Notes under the pieces: model-generated
Seen by the model: only the letters and a program-made list of their open reading frames with translations
Told to the model about the DNA's origin: nothing
The model's database searches: none
Part shown: positions 16,102-25,354 of the stretch, piece by piece
Layout: every line of letters begins with the position of its first letter
How positions within the stretch are numbered: the first letter of the stretch is position 1
DNA from: Candidatus Hydrogenedentota bacterium
GTDB lineage: Bacteria; Hydrogenedentota; Hydrogenedentia; Hydrogenedentales; SLHB01
NCBI GenBank assembly: GCA_020848835.1
Contig: JADLHJ010000112.1
Span: 1 to 56,644, forward strand
Direction of reading: 5' to 3'
Length of the DNA stretch: 56,644 nucleotides
Made by a program: the position numbers and the translations under genes

Positions 16102-17673
16102 ATGAGTGCGCACGCCGCCACCGGTCAGTCGGAAGCCGACAAGCGTTTATTCTGGGCATGTTTCATGTCGCTCATCGCGACCGCGTTCGGGTTTGTTGTC
16201 CGAAGCATGATCATCAGCGACCTTGGGAAGCAGTTCGATTTGTCTGCGACCCAGCAGGGTGAGATCTTTGGCGCGGGCCTGTGGCCCTTCGCCATCAGCA
16301 TCGTGTTGTTCAGCCTTATCGTGGACAAAATCGGCTATGGCCGCGCGATGGCCTTTGCGTTTGTGTGCCACGTGGTCTCGTGCGTGATGACAATCTTCGC
16401 CACAGGCTACTGGTCGCTGTATATCGCGACATTCATCATGACGCTGGGCAACGGTTCGGTGGAAGCGGTGATCAATCCAGTCGTGGCCACGATGTTCTCG
16501 AAAGAGAAGACGAAGTGGCTCAACATTCTGCACGCGGGCTGGCCCGGCGGTCTGGTCATCGGCGGTATCATGGCGATTGCGCTGGGCGCGGTCGGCATCG
16601 AAAGCTGGAAATGGAAAGTGGCATTGGTGCTGATCCCGACGATCGCCTACGGCATCATGATGATCGGCCACAAGTTCCCAATTCACGAACGCGTCGCCGC
16701 CGGCGTGTCCTATCTCACGATGCTGAAGGAAGTGGGTATCATCGGCGCGCTGATCATCGTAAGCCTCATGACCTTTGAGGTGGGCCGCGTGTTCGAGTTC
16801 GCGAAATTCGGCGTCTTGAACCTAGGCAATACACCGATCCCCTATCTCAATATCGTAATCATCCTCGTGCTCGTAGGCGCATTTGGTGCATACACCAAAT
16901 CGCTCGGCGCACCGCTCTTCATCTTCCTCCTGTTCATCATGATGCCGCTGGCGACGACCGAGCTCGGCACGGACGGTTGGATTACGCCATTGATGGAAGG
17001 TGAAATGGGCAAGCTTGGCCTCAATGCCGGCTGGGTGCTCGTGTACACGTCATTCATCATGATGTTGCTGCGCTTTAGCGCGGGTTCGATCGTACACCGT
17101 ATCTCGCCGCTCGGCCTGTTGGCCATGAGTGCGGCGATCGCGGCGTTGGGCCTCGTCTCGCTTTCGTATGCGACGGGCGCGATGATTCTGCTCGCGGCTA
17201 CCTTGTATGCGTTTGGTAAGACCTTCTTCTGGCCGACGATGCTTGGCGTCGTGGCCGAACGTTTCCCGCGCGGTGGCGCAATGACGATCAACACGATCGC
17301 GGGCGTCGGTATGTTGAGCGTCGGCATCGTGGGCGCGCCGTTCCTCGGCATGATCCAGGACAGCGCCATCGACAAAAACCTCGCGGCCTACGATCAGGCA
17401 AACAGCACGTCGTTTCACTCTAACCTCGTGACCGACAAGAAGACGAGTATCTTCGGCGAGTACATGTCCGTCAATCAGGAAAAGCTGAAAGCCGAAAGCG
17501 AAGGCAACCAGGCCGTCGTGAAAGAAGTCAGCATGATCGCCAGCAAAGGCGCGCTGCGCACCGTCGCGATCTTCCCCTGCATCATGCTCGTCTGCTACAT
17601 CATCCTAATCGTTTACTTCCAGTCCCAGGGCGGATACAAACCCATCCACCTCGACGGTGAAGGCGGGCATTGA
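16102..17673 (+). CDS. MFS transporter, probable sugar permease
   Basis: A 523-residue inner-membrane carrier with about 12 hydrophobic helices. The N-half has the MFS arrangement, including VDKIGYGRAMAF, the loop 2-3 motif region. A hydrophilic loop of about 60 residues precedes the last helix (around residues 425-490), containing DKKTSIFGEYMSVNQEKLKAE. AAGGGGA precedes the ATG. It is followed by a strong terminator and then by the GH38 gene in the same direction, suggesting that the two serve uptake and breakdown of a mannose-containing or related glycoside. The substrate is inferred from context only. Confidence 0.8.
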   Translation: MSAHAATGQSEADKRLFWACFMSLIATAFGFVVRSMIISDLGKQFDLSATQQGEIFGAGLWPFAISIVLFSLIVDKIGYGRAMAFAFVCHVVSCVMTIFATGYWSLYIATFIMTLGNGSVEAVINPVVATMFSKEKTKWLNILHAGWPGGLVIGGIMAIALGAVGIESWKWKVALVLIPTIAYGIMMIGHKFPIHERVAAGVSYLTMLKEVGIIGALIIVSLMTFEVGRVFEFAKFGVLNLGNTPIPYLNIVIILVLVGAFGAYTKSLGAPLFIFLLFIMMPLATTELGTDGWITPLMEGEMGKLGLNAGWVLVYTSFIMMLLRFSAGSIVHRISPLGLLAMSAAIAALGLVSLSYATGAMILLAATLYAFGKTFFWPTMLGVVAERFPRGGAMTINTIAGVGMLSVGIVGAPFLGMIQDSAIDKNLAAYDQANSTSFHSNLVTDKKTSIFGEYMSVNQEKLKAESEGNQAVVKEVSMIASKGALRTVAIFPCIMLVCYIILIVYFQSQGGYKPIHLDGEGGH

Positions 17674-17693
17674 CACAATCGGTTCCTTTAAGC

Positions 17694-17733
17694 AAGCAGG
17701 GACGGGGCAATGGCCCCGTCCCTGCTTTTTTTG
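17694..17733 (+). terminator. Strong rho-independent terminator
   Basis: A 15 bp perfect stem (17694-17708 with 17713-17727) with loop AATG, followed by a run of T. It separates the MFS gene from GH38, so the two are likely transcribed separately or by partial read-through. Confidence 0.93.
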
Positions 17734-17828
17734 CTTCAGTAGTCTTGACCTGAATCGCCGCGCCCGCGAATTGCGCCGCTCCCGCGCCGTTTGCCAAAAT
17801 ATCTCCTTTCAACTCCGGGGAGGTTTCC

Positions 17829-20615
17829 ATGTCCAAAGGCCGTAAGACAATCCATGTTGTATCCAACTCGCACTGGGACCGCGAGTGGGGCTACCCCTTC
17901 GAGGAAACACGCCTACTCCTCATCGACTTCATGGACAACCTTCTCGAACTCCTAGACAACGACAAAGAGTTCCACTCTTTCACCATGGACTCCCAGACGC
18001 TCTGCGTCGAGGACTACCTCGAACTCCGCCCTGAGAAACGCGCCACCATTGAGAAACACGTCAAGTCCGGCCGTTTCATCGTTGGCCCATGGTACTCGCT
18101 TCCCGAAGAATACCTCGTAAGTGGTGAATCGCTCGTGCGCAACCTCACCGTCGGCCACCGCGTTGCAGAAAGCTATGGTAAAGTCGCGAAAGTCGGCTAC
18201 ACGCCCTTCGGCTACGGCCAGACCTCGCAGATGCCGCAGATCTACCAGGGCTTCGACATCGATACGATCATTTTCTACCGCGGTATCAACGTCGAGAAAA
18301 GCGAGTTCATCCTCGAAGGCCCCGACGGCTCGCGCCTCCTTGGCATGCGCTTCGGCACCATGAGCCGCTTCAGCTATTACATCTATGTCTACCGCGTCCT
18401 GCGCTACGGTTCAGATGACGTCTTCGCGCGTTACGATTGGGACCGCGGCGCTGCGCCGTTCCGTCTCGCCGGCGTGGATAAACCGCGCGAGCACTACTAC
18501 GTCCTCGACAAACACATCAAACAGTGGAACGAAAAACCGATCCGCGATCAGTTGCTCAAACTCGTCAAAGACGAATCGGAACACTTCACCACTTCGCAGA
18601 TCTGCTGCATGCAAGGCTTCGACACCAGCGATCCCGATCCCGAAGAGTCGCGCATCATGAAGCTCTGCCAAAAACTGTTGCCCGAACACGAGATCAAGTT
18701 CTCCGATCTCAAAACTTACATGGACGCGATGCGCAAAGAGGTGAAGAACCCCGCCGTGCTCACCGGCGAAAGCCGCGACCCGGGCTCCACCGGCAAATGG
18801 ACGCACCTCATGGGTGACGTCATCAGCGCGCGCACGCGCCTCAAACGCGCGAACCACAAGGCCGAAATCCAGTTGCAGCGACTCGCGGAGCCGTGGAGCG
18901 CGATCGGCAAAATGGCCGGCGGCGAATACCTTAAGACCGCGCTCGACAAGTGTTGGAAACTGCTGCTCCAAAACCATCCGCACGACACCATCACCGGTGG
19001 TGGCATCGATCAAATGGAGAAGGACTCCCTCTTCCGCTTTGATCAGATCGGCATCATCAGCGACGGCCTCGCGCGCCGCGGCATGGGCGCGGTGCAAATC
19101 GCGATCGACAACTCCGATCTCGACAAGAAGGACACCGTCCTTACCGTCTTCAATCCATGCCCGTTCTCGCGCAGCGGCGTTGTGTCGTGTTATATCGACA
19201 TGCCCGCGAACATGGGCTACGACGCGTTCAGCATCCGCACGCCCGATGGCAAGAAAGTTGCCCGCATCCAACGCAAAGAACAGTTCGAATGGGGCGCGCT
19301 CATCCGCAACCTGCAAGATATCTCGATAGAACTCCCCGCGCAACGCGTGCTATGCCACATTGAAGTCGATGAGATCCCCGCGTTCGGATACAAGACCTAT
19401 CACGTTGTGCGTGAAGCCAAGTGGCAATACGAACCCGGCTCGCTCGCGACCGAAACCAACGTGATCGAAAACGAATTCCTCCGCGTGAAGTTCAACAGCG
19501 ACGGCACACTCGACATCACGCACAAGGAGACGAAGCAGACCTACAGCGGCCTGCACTATCTAGAAGACACCGGCGAAACCGGCCACTCCTGGATCCACAT
19601 GGAGCCGCACGGCAACGAAACAATCACCTCGCACGGTTCGCCCAGCGTCATCGTGCTCGAAGAAGCCGGCCCACTGCTCGCGCGCGTCCGCGTCGAATAC
19701 CACATGGAAATCCCCATAGGCATCGACGACGAACTCACCGCGCAATTCCGCATGGACGCCAACGATCACACCAATCGCACGAAAGAGCGCCGCACGATGA
19801 TCGTCACCAGCCGCTTCACGCTCCGCGCGGGACAGCGCCGCCTCGATGTGACGACCTCACTCGACAACCAATGCCGGAACCATCGCCTCCGCGTGATGTT
19901 CCCAACAAACCTGAAAGCAAAAGAATCCCACGCCGAGGCCTCCTTCGACGTGATCGCCCGCGACATCACCGTGAGAAAAGGCAACGCCTACTACGGCCGC
20001 ACGAATCCGCAATATCCGATGTATCGCTTCGTCGATCTCAGCGATGGCAAAAAAGGATTTGCGATCCTCAACACCGGCATCCGCGAATATGAAGCAGCGG
20101 ACAACGCCGAACGCACCCTCGGCATCACTTTGTTCCGCGCCTACACGTTCCGCAACTGCCCGATCTTCGGACGCTGGGAAGTCCACCCCGAAATGGAACT
20201 AGCGCAATGCATCGGCCCCCACGAATGGACCTACAGCATCTACCCCCACAAAGGCGACTGGACCAACGGCGCATTCAAAGAAGCGGAAGAACTCAACCTC
20301 CCGCTAGACCCGGCACAATGCGGCCCCCACAAAGGCACGCTCCCGAAATCCCAAAGCTTCCTGACCATCAGCGGCGGCAACGTCCAACTCACCACCTTCA
20401 AACAACACGAAGACCGCGAAGACTCCTACACCGTCCGCATCTTCAACCCCGAAGCAAAAACAGTCACCGCAAAACTGACCTTCGCCAAGCCAATAAAAAA
20501 AGCCTGGCTAACAAACCTAAACGAAGAACGCCGCAAAGAACTAAAACCAACCGGCAAAACTTTGTCCATCCCTTTAACCAAGAAAAAAATCGCCACGTTA
20601 GAACTAAACTTCTAA
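17829..20615 (+). CDS. GH38-family alpha-mannosidase-like protein, nucleophile position substituted
   Basis: A 928-residue cytoplasmic protein (no signal peptide) with the GH38 layout: catalytic N-domain with NSHWDREW (His15, Asp17, zinc ligands), a middle helical domain, NHPHDTITGG (His385, Asp386) and a long beta-sandwich C-half. In GH38 the nucleophile and third zinc-site Asp lies in GYxPDxFGQ. Here the stretch is GYTPFGYGQTSQMPQ, with Phe127 in the Asp position; codons are TTC GGC TAC, so one base error cannot explain it. GGGGAGG precedes the ATG. Either this is a clade with another mechanism or substrate, or the protein is inactive. The MFS transporter upstream is the likely partner. Confidence 0.85.
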   Translation: MSKGRKTIHVVSNSHWDREWGYPFEETRLLLIDFMDNLLELLDNDKEFHSFTMDSQTLCVEDYLELRPEKRATIEKHVKSGRFIVGPWYSLPEEYLVSGESLVRNLTVGHRVAESYGKVAKVGYTPFGYGQTSQMPQIYQGFDIDTIIFYRGINVEKSEFILEGPDGSRLLGMRFGTMSRFSYYIYVYRVLRYGSDDVFARYDWDRGAAPFRLAGVDKPREHYYVLDKHIKQWNEKPIRDQLLKLVKDESEHFTTSQICCMQGFDTSDPDPEESRIMKLCQKLLPEHEIKFSDLKTYMDAMRKEVKNPAVLTGESRDPGSTGKWTHLMGDVISARTRLKRANHKAEIQLQRLAEPWSAIGKMAGGEYLKTALDKCWKLLLQNHPHDTITGGGIDQMEKDSLFRFDQIGIISDGLARRGMGAVQIAIDNSDLDKKDTVLTVFNPCPFSRSGVVSCYIDMPANMGYDAFSIRTPDGKKVARIQRKEQFEWGALIRNLQDISIELPAQRVLCHIEVDEIPAFGYKTYHVVREAKWQYEPGSLATETNVIENEFLRVKFNSDGTLDITHKETKQTYSGLHYLEDTGETGHSWIHMEPHGNETITSHGSPSVIVLEEAGPLLARVRVEYHMEIPIGIDDELTAQFRMDANDHTNRTKERRTMIVTSRFTLRAGQRRLDVTTSLDNQCRNHRLRVMFPTNLKAKESHAEASFDVIARDITVRKGNAYYGRTNPQYPMYRFVDLSDGKKGFAILNTGIREYEAADNAERTLGITLFRAYTFRNCPIFGRWEVHPEMELAQCIGPHEWTYSIYPHKGDWTNGAFKEAEELNLPLDPAQCGPHKGTLPKSQSFLTISGGNVQLTTFKQHEDREDSYTVRIFNPEAKTVTAKLTFAKPIKKAWLTNLNEERRKELKPTGKTLSIPLTKKKIATLELNF

Positions 20616-20648
20616 ACGCCGCGATTAACAAGCCAGTCTGTCCATGTA

Positions 20649-20682
20649 GCGCCCGGCCTCCACGCCGGGCGCATTTGTTCTT
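20649..20682. terminator. Hairpin terminator between convergent genes
   Basis: GCGCCCGGC/GCCGGGCGC (20649-20657 with 20664-20672), loop of 6, followed by ATTTGTTCTT on the plus strand. It can stop transcription of the GH38 gene and possibly of the converging minus-strand gene. Confidence 0.7.
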
Positions 20683-21247
20683 ATTCGCCTATCAATCCGT
20701 TATTCGTGACTACAAAATGCTTCGTTTCCTTCGCTGGCTGGAGTAGACGCCATTGTTCATCCTCATGGCTGGCACTAGACGTGCACGTAAACGCTTCAAA
20801 TAAATCACCATTTGACAATCTGAGCATAAATCCGCCGCAATGATCCGCAATGGCTTCTTCAACGGTCAGAGGATTGCGCGAATTCGCTGAAATCCAGTCG
20901 GTTAGTTTTACATCTGCAACCGAAGCCCCCTGAACATCCCAATCAAAATCTTCGTCGTCAATAAATTGGTCGGACGGTATGTAAATATCCGTCGCCCCTA
21001 CAATCATTCCATTGCTATTTGACAGGCGCCATGGGCATTGCAAATGGAGCGCATATTCACCAGTGATCCGATTTAAATCGCGGGGAGTCGGCGCAGTAAC
21101 ATGAGCACCGAGCTGCAGCCAAAGCATTTCTGCGGCGCGCCCGGCCGACCAAAGCGGCATACCCAATAATACATTGAGCTGACGTTGTACTTCAGAAGTC
21201 AAGAGTAGTCCTTGGTCGTAATTGACGCCCCAGTCATTTCGGCTCAT
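20681..21247 (-). CDS. Hypothetical protein, orphan
   Basis: A 188-residue soluble acidic protein without signal peptide, membrane segment or motif that I recognise. Aromatic and acidic residues cluster in FIDDEDFDWDVQG. Its start overlaps the end of the DHFR-like gene by 14 bases, so it is the second gene of a short operon. The DNA looks less GC-rich than its neighbours and codon choice is less biased, consistent with recent acquisition. It could be an immunity-type protein, but nothing in the sequence shows this. Confidence 0.6.
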   Translation of the reverse strand: MSRNDWGVNYDQGLLLTSEVQRQLNVLLGMPLWSAGRAAEMLWLQLGAHVTAPTPRDLNRITGEYALHLQCPWRLSNSNGMIVGATDIYIPSDQFIDDEDFDWDVQGASVADVKLTDWISANSRNPLTVEEAIADHCGGFMLRLSNGDLFEAFTCTSSASHEDEQWRLLQPAKETKHFVVTNNGLIGE

Positions 21248-21776
21248 ACCGCAGCGCTACCGCCCCCGACGCAAAATCTTTTCTGCCGACAAGTTTCAAA
21301 TCCACATGCTTCGATAACCCTGCGAATATCGCTGGCCCATGCCCAACGATTCTCGGGTGTACGATGAATTCGAACTCGTCGATCAACCCCAGCTCCGCCA
21401 ACGCCATCGGCAGCATCACACCGCCGGTGTATAAGCCATTCCCCGGTTCCCGCTTGAGTTGTTCAACGGCCGCTCGCAAATCCCCGCGCAAAAACTCCGC
21501 GTTCCAATCCACCCGCTCCAGCGTGCTCGATACAACGTACTTCTTCGCAGCGTCAATCGTCTGCGCGAAGGGATGCATCCACGCCGGATACGCTTCCCAC
21601 GCCGGCGTCCGAAACGCGACCTCCATCATCTGGTAAATCACCCGCCCAAAGATCAGCGCATCTGCTCGTTCAATAATCTCCGCCGAGTAGCGATGCAATT
21701 CTTCATCCGGAATCCCCACACGATGATCGCAACACCCGTCCAACGTCAGATTTATCGAATACCGAAGTGGTCTCAT
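21234..21776 (-). CDS. Dihydrofolate reductase/RibD C-terminal family protein
   Basis: A 180-residue protein of the RibD-C/DHFR-like superfamily: RYSINLTLDGCCDH at the N-terminus, ADALIFGRVIYQMM, KKYVVSSTLERVDWNAEFLRGD, and LYTGGVMLPMALAELGLIDEFEFIVHPRIVGHG, the characteristic NADPH-binding segment. Such stand-alone proteins (YwjB/YyaP type) are reductases of unknown substrate; a role in riboflavin or folate synthesis is not implied. It is the first gene of a two-gene unit with the orphan at 20681. Confidence 0.82.
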   Translation of the reverse strand: MRPLRYSINLTLDGCCDHRVGIPDEELHRYSAEIIERADALIFGRVIYQMMEVAFRTPAWEAYPAWMHPFAQTIDAAKKYVVSSTLERVDWNAEFLRGDLRAAVEQLKREPGNGLYTGGVMLPMALAELGLIDEFEFIVHPRIVGHGPAIFAGLSKHVDLKLVGRKDFASGAVALRYEPK

Positions 21777-21841
21777 TGCCTAACTGTGCCTCCGATCGCG
21801 CAATGCCGCTAATTGTACCAACAGCAGCGAACGATCACGCA

Positions 21842-21874
21842 TTAGGTTTGTAGTTCCGCGTTCACGCGGTCTTA
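21842..21874. repeat. CCGCGTTyACGCGG direct repeat, copy 1
   Basis: The element TTAGGTTyGTAGTTCCGCGT followed by TyACGCGGT contains a hairpin (CCGCGT/ACGCGG). The second copy is at 24069-24100, same orientation, with only about three differences. The two copies flank the gene at 21928-24042. Confidence 0.65.
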
Positions 21875-21927
21875 ATTCCTTCTCAAGAATTCATCGGTGT
21901 GCATGGGTAACTATCGGTGGCAAAGAA

Positions 21928-24042
21928 TTACACAACGATCAACGCAACGTCCCACGCCCCGATCCCCGGCAGCAAGAACCGCGCATAGTCGCCTTCATTG
22001 ACCGTAGCCGTCACCGCCGTCCGCGCGCAGTGCTTGTCGTAAAACGCAAGCGAACCACGCTCCGTCCGCACCGCAATTTCAACCGATGCAGCCGGATCGA
22101 GATAGGCGTTTAACAACGCAATCGCATAACGACCCGGCTCCGTCTCACGCGCCCAAACATTCACGCGATGATACGAAGCAACATACGCAGGCAAGGTATC
22201 TTTCGACAACCACCGCATCACCGATTTCAATTGCGACGCCTTACTCAGATTCTGTAATTGCTCCCACGGATAATAGCCCGCCACGCAAACCCGCCCGCCA
22301 AGCGTATTTTCAAACACCCCCGTCACGCACGGCGCCGTCTCCGCATACGTGTAGTCCACGCAACGCGAGATCGACTGCGCGCCATCCCGCGTCGCGCGCA
22401 ACATCTGCGCAGGATTCTTGTAAAACGATTGCCGACCATTGCGACGTCGCCCAGCAAACGCGCCATTGAGTGGATGCTCGATAAATTCCTCGATGCAATC
22501 AATCGTAACCGTGTTTTCAACCGCAAAACCCGTCAGTTCGCCGTAACCCATATTATTGAGCCGCGTAAGCGCAGGCCCATCGAGATACACGCCCTTCGCA
22601 AACGCCGCGCGAATCTCATCATCGCTAAGAGCAAGCACCGAATCGCCCGCAAACGCAGTCACAGGAGCGTGCGCGGCGGAATACGCAGCAGGCAAACCCG
22701 TGGCCCAAATCTCAAAACAGTTCCCCGGGGCACCCGGCCCGCCGAACCACGCACCATCAGGATTCGACGCCGCGTACGTGTCCTCGTTCCAACCGCTGTG
22801 AACGCCCGACGGTGCCACGCGCCCGCCGTGCGCCACAAGTAAGTCGAGAAACGGACGCGCGTCCTTCAATCCCGCAACCAGCGGCGCATACTCCCCGAGC
22901 GGTTCGTCGTACATCGACAACACATTGAACGCCGCGCCCGTGCACCCCGCGGCGATATACGCAGCCGCCTCCATCTGCGTCGCGTGAATACTCTTCTTCA
23001 ACCGCTGATACGGAAAGCTCTCCACTTCCGACTGAATGCACGTCACATACTCCGGCAACACCGACACTTGCCGCCCCATTGCATGCGCCTTGTCGGGAAA
23101 ATCGTCCAGCTTGTCCTCGCGATACGCACCGCCGCCAGGCCGCCACAACAACGGCGCGCGCGAAGGCCCCGCAAGCACCTCCGCCCACGTGTCGAACCCA
23201 TACCCTTCATAGAAACGATCGCCCGTCATAAACCCAAGCGGCAATCCCGGCGCGATCGCGTGAACGGTAGTTTCAATGAGTTTGAACAGCGTGCTGATCG
23301 TGTCGCGATTGTGCTGCAAAAACGCGCGCCGCAGCTTCAAGCGATCCTGCAAAGTGCCGCCGCCAAGCGCATCGCGCAATGCATCGCGCGTAAATGAAGT
23401 GCCAATTCGCTCCGAAAACAACGTCACGCAGGTATCGCAAAAACAACACGCGCCAATAGGCATATGCCCAAACAGGCGTACATCGTCATCGATCCAAATA
23501 TAATCCGGCTTGCTTAGTGCCAGCGCCTCGTAGACCTTCGCAATGTACGCGCGCAGTCGCGCATCGTTCGGACAAAACGATCCCCGGCACACATTCCCGT
23601 TCGGATCCGTCATCGGCATGTATTCGCCCGCAAGCGAGTTCGGCAAATTCTCCTCGTGATGCCCAATTGTCGCTAGTGGGTTGACCCCCGAGCGATACCC
23701 GCGCGCACGCGCCGCCGCCATGCAGTCACGAAGCACATCAGCGCGACGCAATATCTCGTCCAGTTGAAGTGGGGGATGCGTCTCCGACGTAAACAACGTG
23801 ACCTCATCCGTCACGCCGCGATTCGCGTCAAACAAATCCAACAGTTCCGTAAAGCGCGCAGCATTCGCCCAAAGAGGCTCACCAATCCGAAAACAGACTG
23901 AAGCTTTGTTGAGAGTTGATTCAGCTTTCTGCGTCTGCGGCGCCAATTCATCGGCAGAAGCAACTGCGCGCGACAACAACTGCGCACCCGGAATCCCCGC
24001 GATGCCAAGTTGCAGAATGGTTCTACGCGTCGTTCGAGCCAT
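21928..24042 (-). CDS. Tat-exported TIM-barrel glycosidase-like protein
   Basis: A 704-residue protein with a twin-arginine signal (TTRRTILQLGIAG, residues 4-16). The mature part resembles putative glycoside-hydrolase TIM-barrels of the GH42-like or DUF4838-like kind: PDYIWIDDDVRLFGH and the cysteine cluster ACCFCDTC (about 196-203), FMTGDRFYEG and AAYIAAGCTGAAFNVLSMYDE follow. The C-terminal part contains beta-rich domains. A folded cofactor or metal site could explain Tat export; the CxxC-like cluster may hold the metal. Enzymatic activity and substrate are unknown. The gene lies between two ~32-base direct repeats, apart from its neighbours. Confidence 0.6.
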   Translation of the reverse strand: MARTTRRTILQLGIAGIPGAQLLSRAVASADELAPQTQKAESTLNKASVCFRIGEPLWANAARFTELLDLFDANRGVTDEVTLFTSETHPPLQLDEILRRADVLRDCMAAARARGYRSGVNPLATIGHHEENLPNSLAGEYMPMTDPNGNVCRGSFCPNDARLRAYIAKVYEALALSKPDYIWIDDDVRLFGHMPIGACCFCDTCVTLFSERIGTSFTRDALRDALGGGTLQDRLKLRRAFLQHNRDTISTLFKLIETTVHAIAPGLPLGFMTGDRFYEGYGFDTWAEVLAGPSRAPLLWRPGGGAYREDKLDDFPDKAHAMGRQVSVLPEYVTCIQSEVESFPYQRLKKSIHATQMEAAAYIAAGCTGAAFNVLSMYDEPLGEYAPLVAGLKDARPFLDLLVAHGGRVAPSGVHSGWNEDTYAASNPDGAWFGGPGAPGNCFEIWATGLPAAYSAAHAPVTAFAGDSVLALSDDEIRAAFAKGVYLDGPALTRLNNMGYGELTGFAVENTVTIDCIEEFIEHPLNGAFAGRRRNGRQSFYKNPAQMLRATRDGAQSISRCVDYTYAETAPCVTGVFENTLGGRVCVAGYYPWEQLQNLSKASQLKSVMRWLSKDTLPAYVASYHRVNVWARETEPGRYAIALLNAYLDPAASVEIAVRTERGSLAFYDKHCARTAVTATVNEGDYARFLLPGIGAWDVALIVV

Positions 24043-24068
24043 GTATTCGCCCCCTCGTCGTTCCGCGA

Positions 24069-24100
24069 TTTAGGTTCGTAGTTCCGCGTTTACGCGGTGT
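24069..24100. repeat. CCGCGTTyACGCGG direct repeat, copy 2
   Basis: Second copy of the element at 21842-21874, 27 bases upstream of the Tat-protein start. The central palindrome is CCGCGTTTACGCGG. Confidence 0.65.
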
Positions 24101-24141
24101 TGGAGCATTTCTGATTAGAATGAACTTATGCGAATCGGTGG

Positions 24142-25332
24142 CTAAACCGCATTCGCATAAACCTGCTTCGCAGCCGCCACCGCAACACCACTCTTCACCG
24201 GCGCTTTCATCGCACTCAACACCGCATCCATCGCGCCCAAACACGTATACACATTCTTCGGATTCGACGCATGCCCCATCAATCCCACACGCCAAATCTT
24301 CCCCGCCATCGCGCCAAGCCCCGCGCCGATCTCCAGCGAATAATCTCTCAATAACGCCGCGCGCACCGCCGCCTCATCCACACCATCCGGTACACTCACG
24401 GCATTCAACTGCGGCAGGCGATACGCTTCGCGCACGACAAATTCCAGCCCCATCGCCTCAAACCCCGCGAGCAACGCCTGATGGTTTCGCGCATGCCGCG
24501 CCCACGCTGCCTCAAGTCCTTCCTCCTGCAATATAACCAGCGCCTCATGCAACCCATACAACAAATTGATTGGCGCGGTATGGTGATACGCCCGCTTGCC
24601 CTCACCGCCCCAATACGACATCACCAACTGCAAATCGAGAAACCAACTCTGCACCTTCGATGTGCGGGCCTTGATTTTCTCAATCGCGCGCTCGCCAAAA
24701 CTCACCGGTGACAACCCCGGCGAACACGACAGGCACTTCTGCGATCCCGAGTACACCGCATCCACGCCCCACGCATCCATCGTCACCGGAATCCCGCCGA
24801 GCGACGTAACTGCATCCATAATCGTCAATGCTCCGTGCTGCTGCGCCAGCGCGACGATCGCCTGCGCATCCGACCGCGCACCAGTAGAAGTCTCCGCATG
24901 CACAAACGCAACAATCTTCGTATTTGGATGCGTCCTCAGTGCTGCCGCAACCTTATCCACATCTACCGGCTCGCCCCACGCGTCCTGCACCATCACCGCC
25001 GTGCCGCCGCAACGCTCTACGTTCTCCTTCATGCGCCCACCAAACACGCCGTTCTGACAAACAACAACCGTGTCGCCCGGCTCGACGAGGTTCACAAAGC
25101 AGCACTCCATCCCCGCGGAACCCGGCGCCGACACGGCAAAGGTCATTTCGTTCTGCGTCTGAAACGCATACTTCAGCAAAGCCTTTACCTCGTCCATCAT
25201 CCGAATAAACTCTGGATCGAGGTGGCCCAATGTAGGCCGCGCCATCGCCGCCAAGACCCGTGGATTAACGTCCGAGGGCCCAGGCCCCATCAATATACGC
25301 TGCGGCGGGTGAAATGAAGTGGTCATGTACAC
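24142..25332 (-). CDS. Class V aminotransferase, alanine/serine-glyoxylate type
   Basis: A 396-residue PLP enzyme of the class V AGT family. GPGPSDVNPRVL is the N-terminal signature, Asp173 in IMDAVTSLGG contacts the PLP ring, and Lys199 in YSGSQKCL forms the Schiff base; FGERA and the C-terminal GLMGHAS are typical. Likely reaction: amino transfer from alanine or serine to glyoxylate. The glyoxylate shunt genes lie 3 kb away and could supply or drain glyoxylate, although they are not in one operon. A GTG start at 25332 with GAGGGA close upstream, or the ATG at 25326, are both possible. Divergent from the VapBC-like pair. Confidence 0.85.
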   Translation of the reverse strand: MYMTTSFHPPQRILMGPGPSDVNPRVLAAMARPTLGHLDPEFIRMMDEVKALLKYAFQTQNEMTFAVSAPGSAGMECCFVNLVEPGDTVVVCQNGVFGGRMKENVERCGGTAVMVQDAWGEPVDVDKVAAALRTHPNTKIVAFVHAETSTGARSDAQAIVALAQQHGALTIMDAVTSLGGIPVTMDAWGVDAVYSGSQKCLSCSPGLSPVSFGERAIEKIKARTSKVQSWFLDLQLVMSYWGGEGKRAYHHTAPINLLYGLHEALVILQEEGLEAAWARHARNHQALLAGFEAMGLEFVVREAYRLPQLNAVSVPDGVDEAAVRAALLRDYSLEIGAGLGAMAGKIWRVGLMGHASNPKNVYTCLGAMDAVLSAMKAPVKSGVAVAAAKQVYANAV

Positions 25333-25354
25333 AAGAATCCCTCTGCCAATTTGG

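Noticed and set aside
15302..16262. Open frames of 112-130 residues between bamD and the MFS gene
   Set aside because: They cross palindromic repeats and the MFS promoter and start, and contain no recognisable domain.
17829..20615. Phe127 in the GH38 protein as a sequencing error
   Set aside because: Changing GAC to TTC needs two base errors, the following residues are also shifted in type (GY instead of xF), and the frame stays open for 928 codons.
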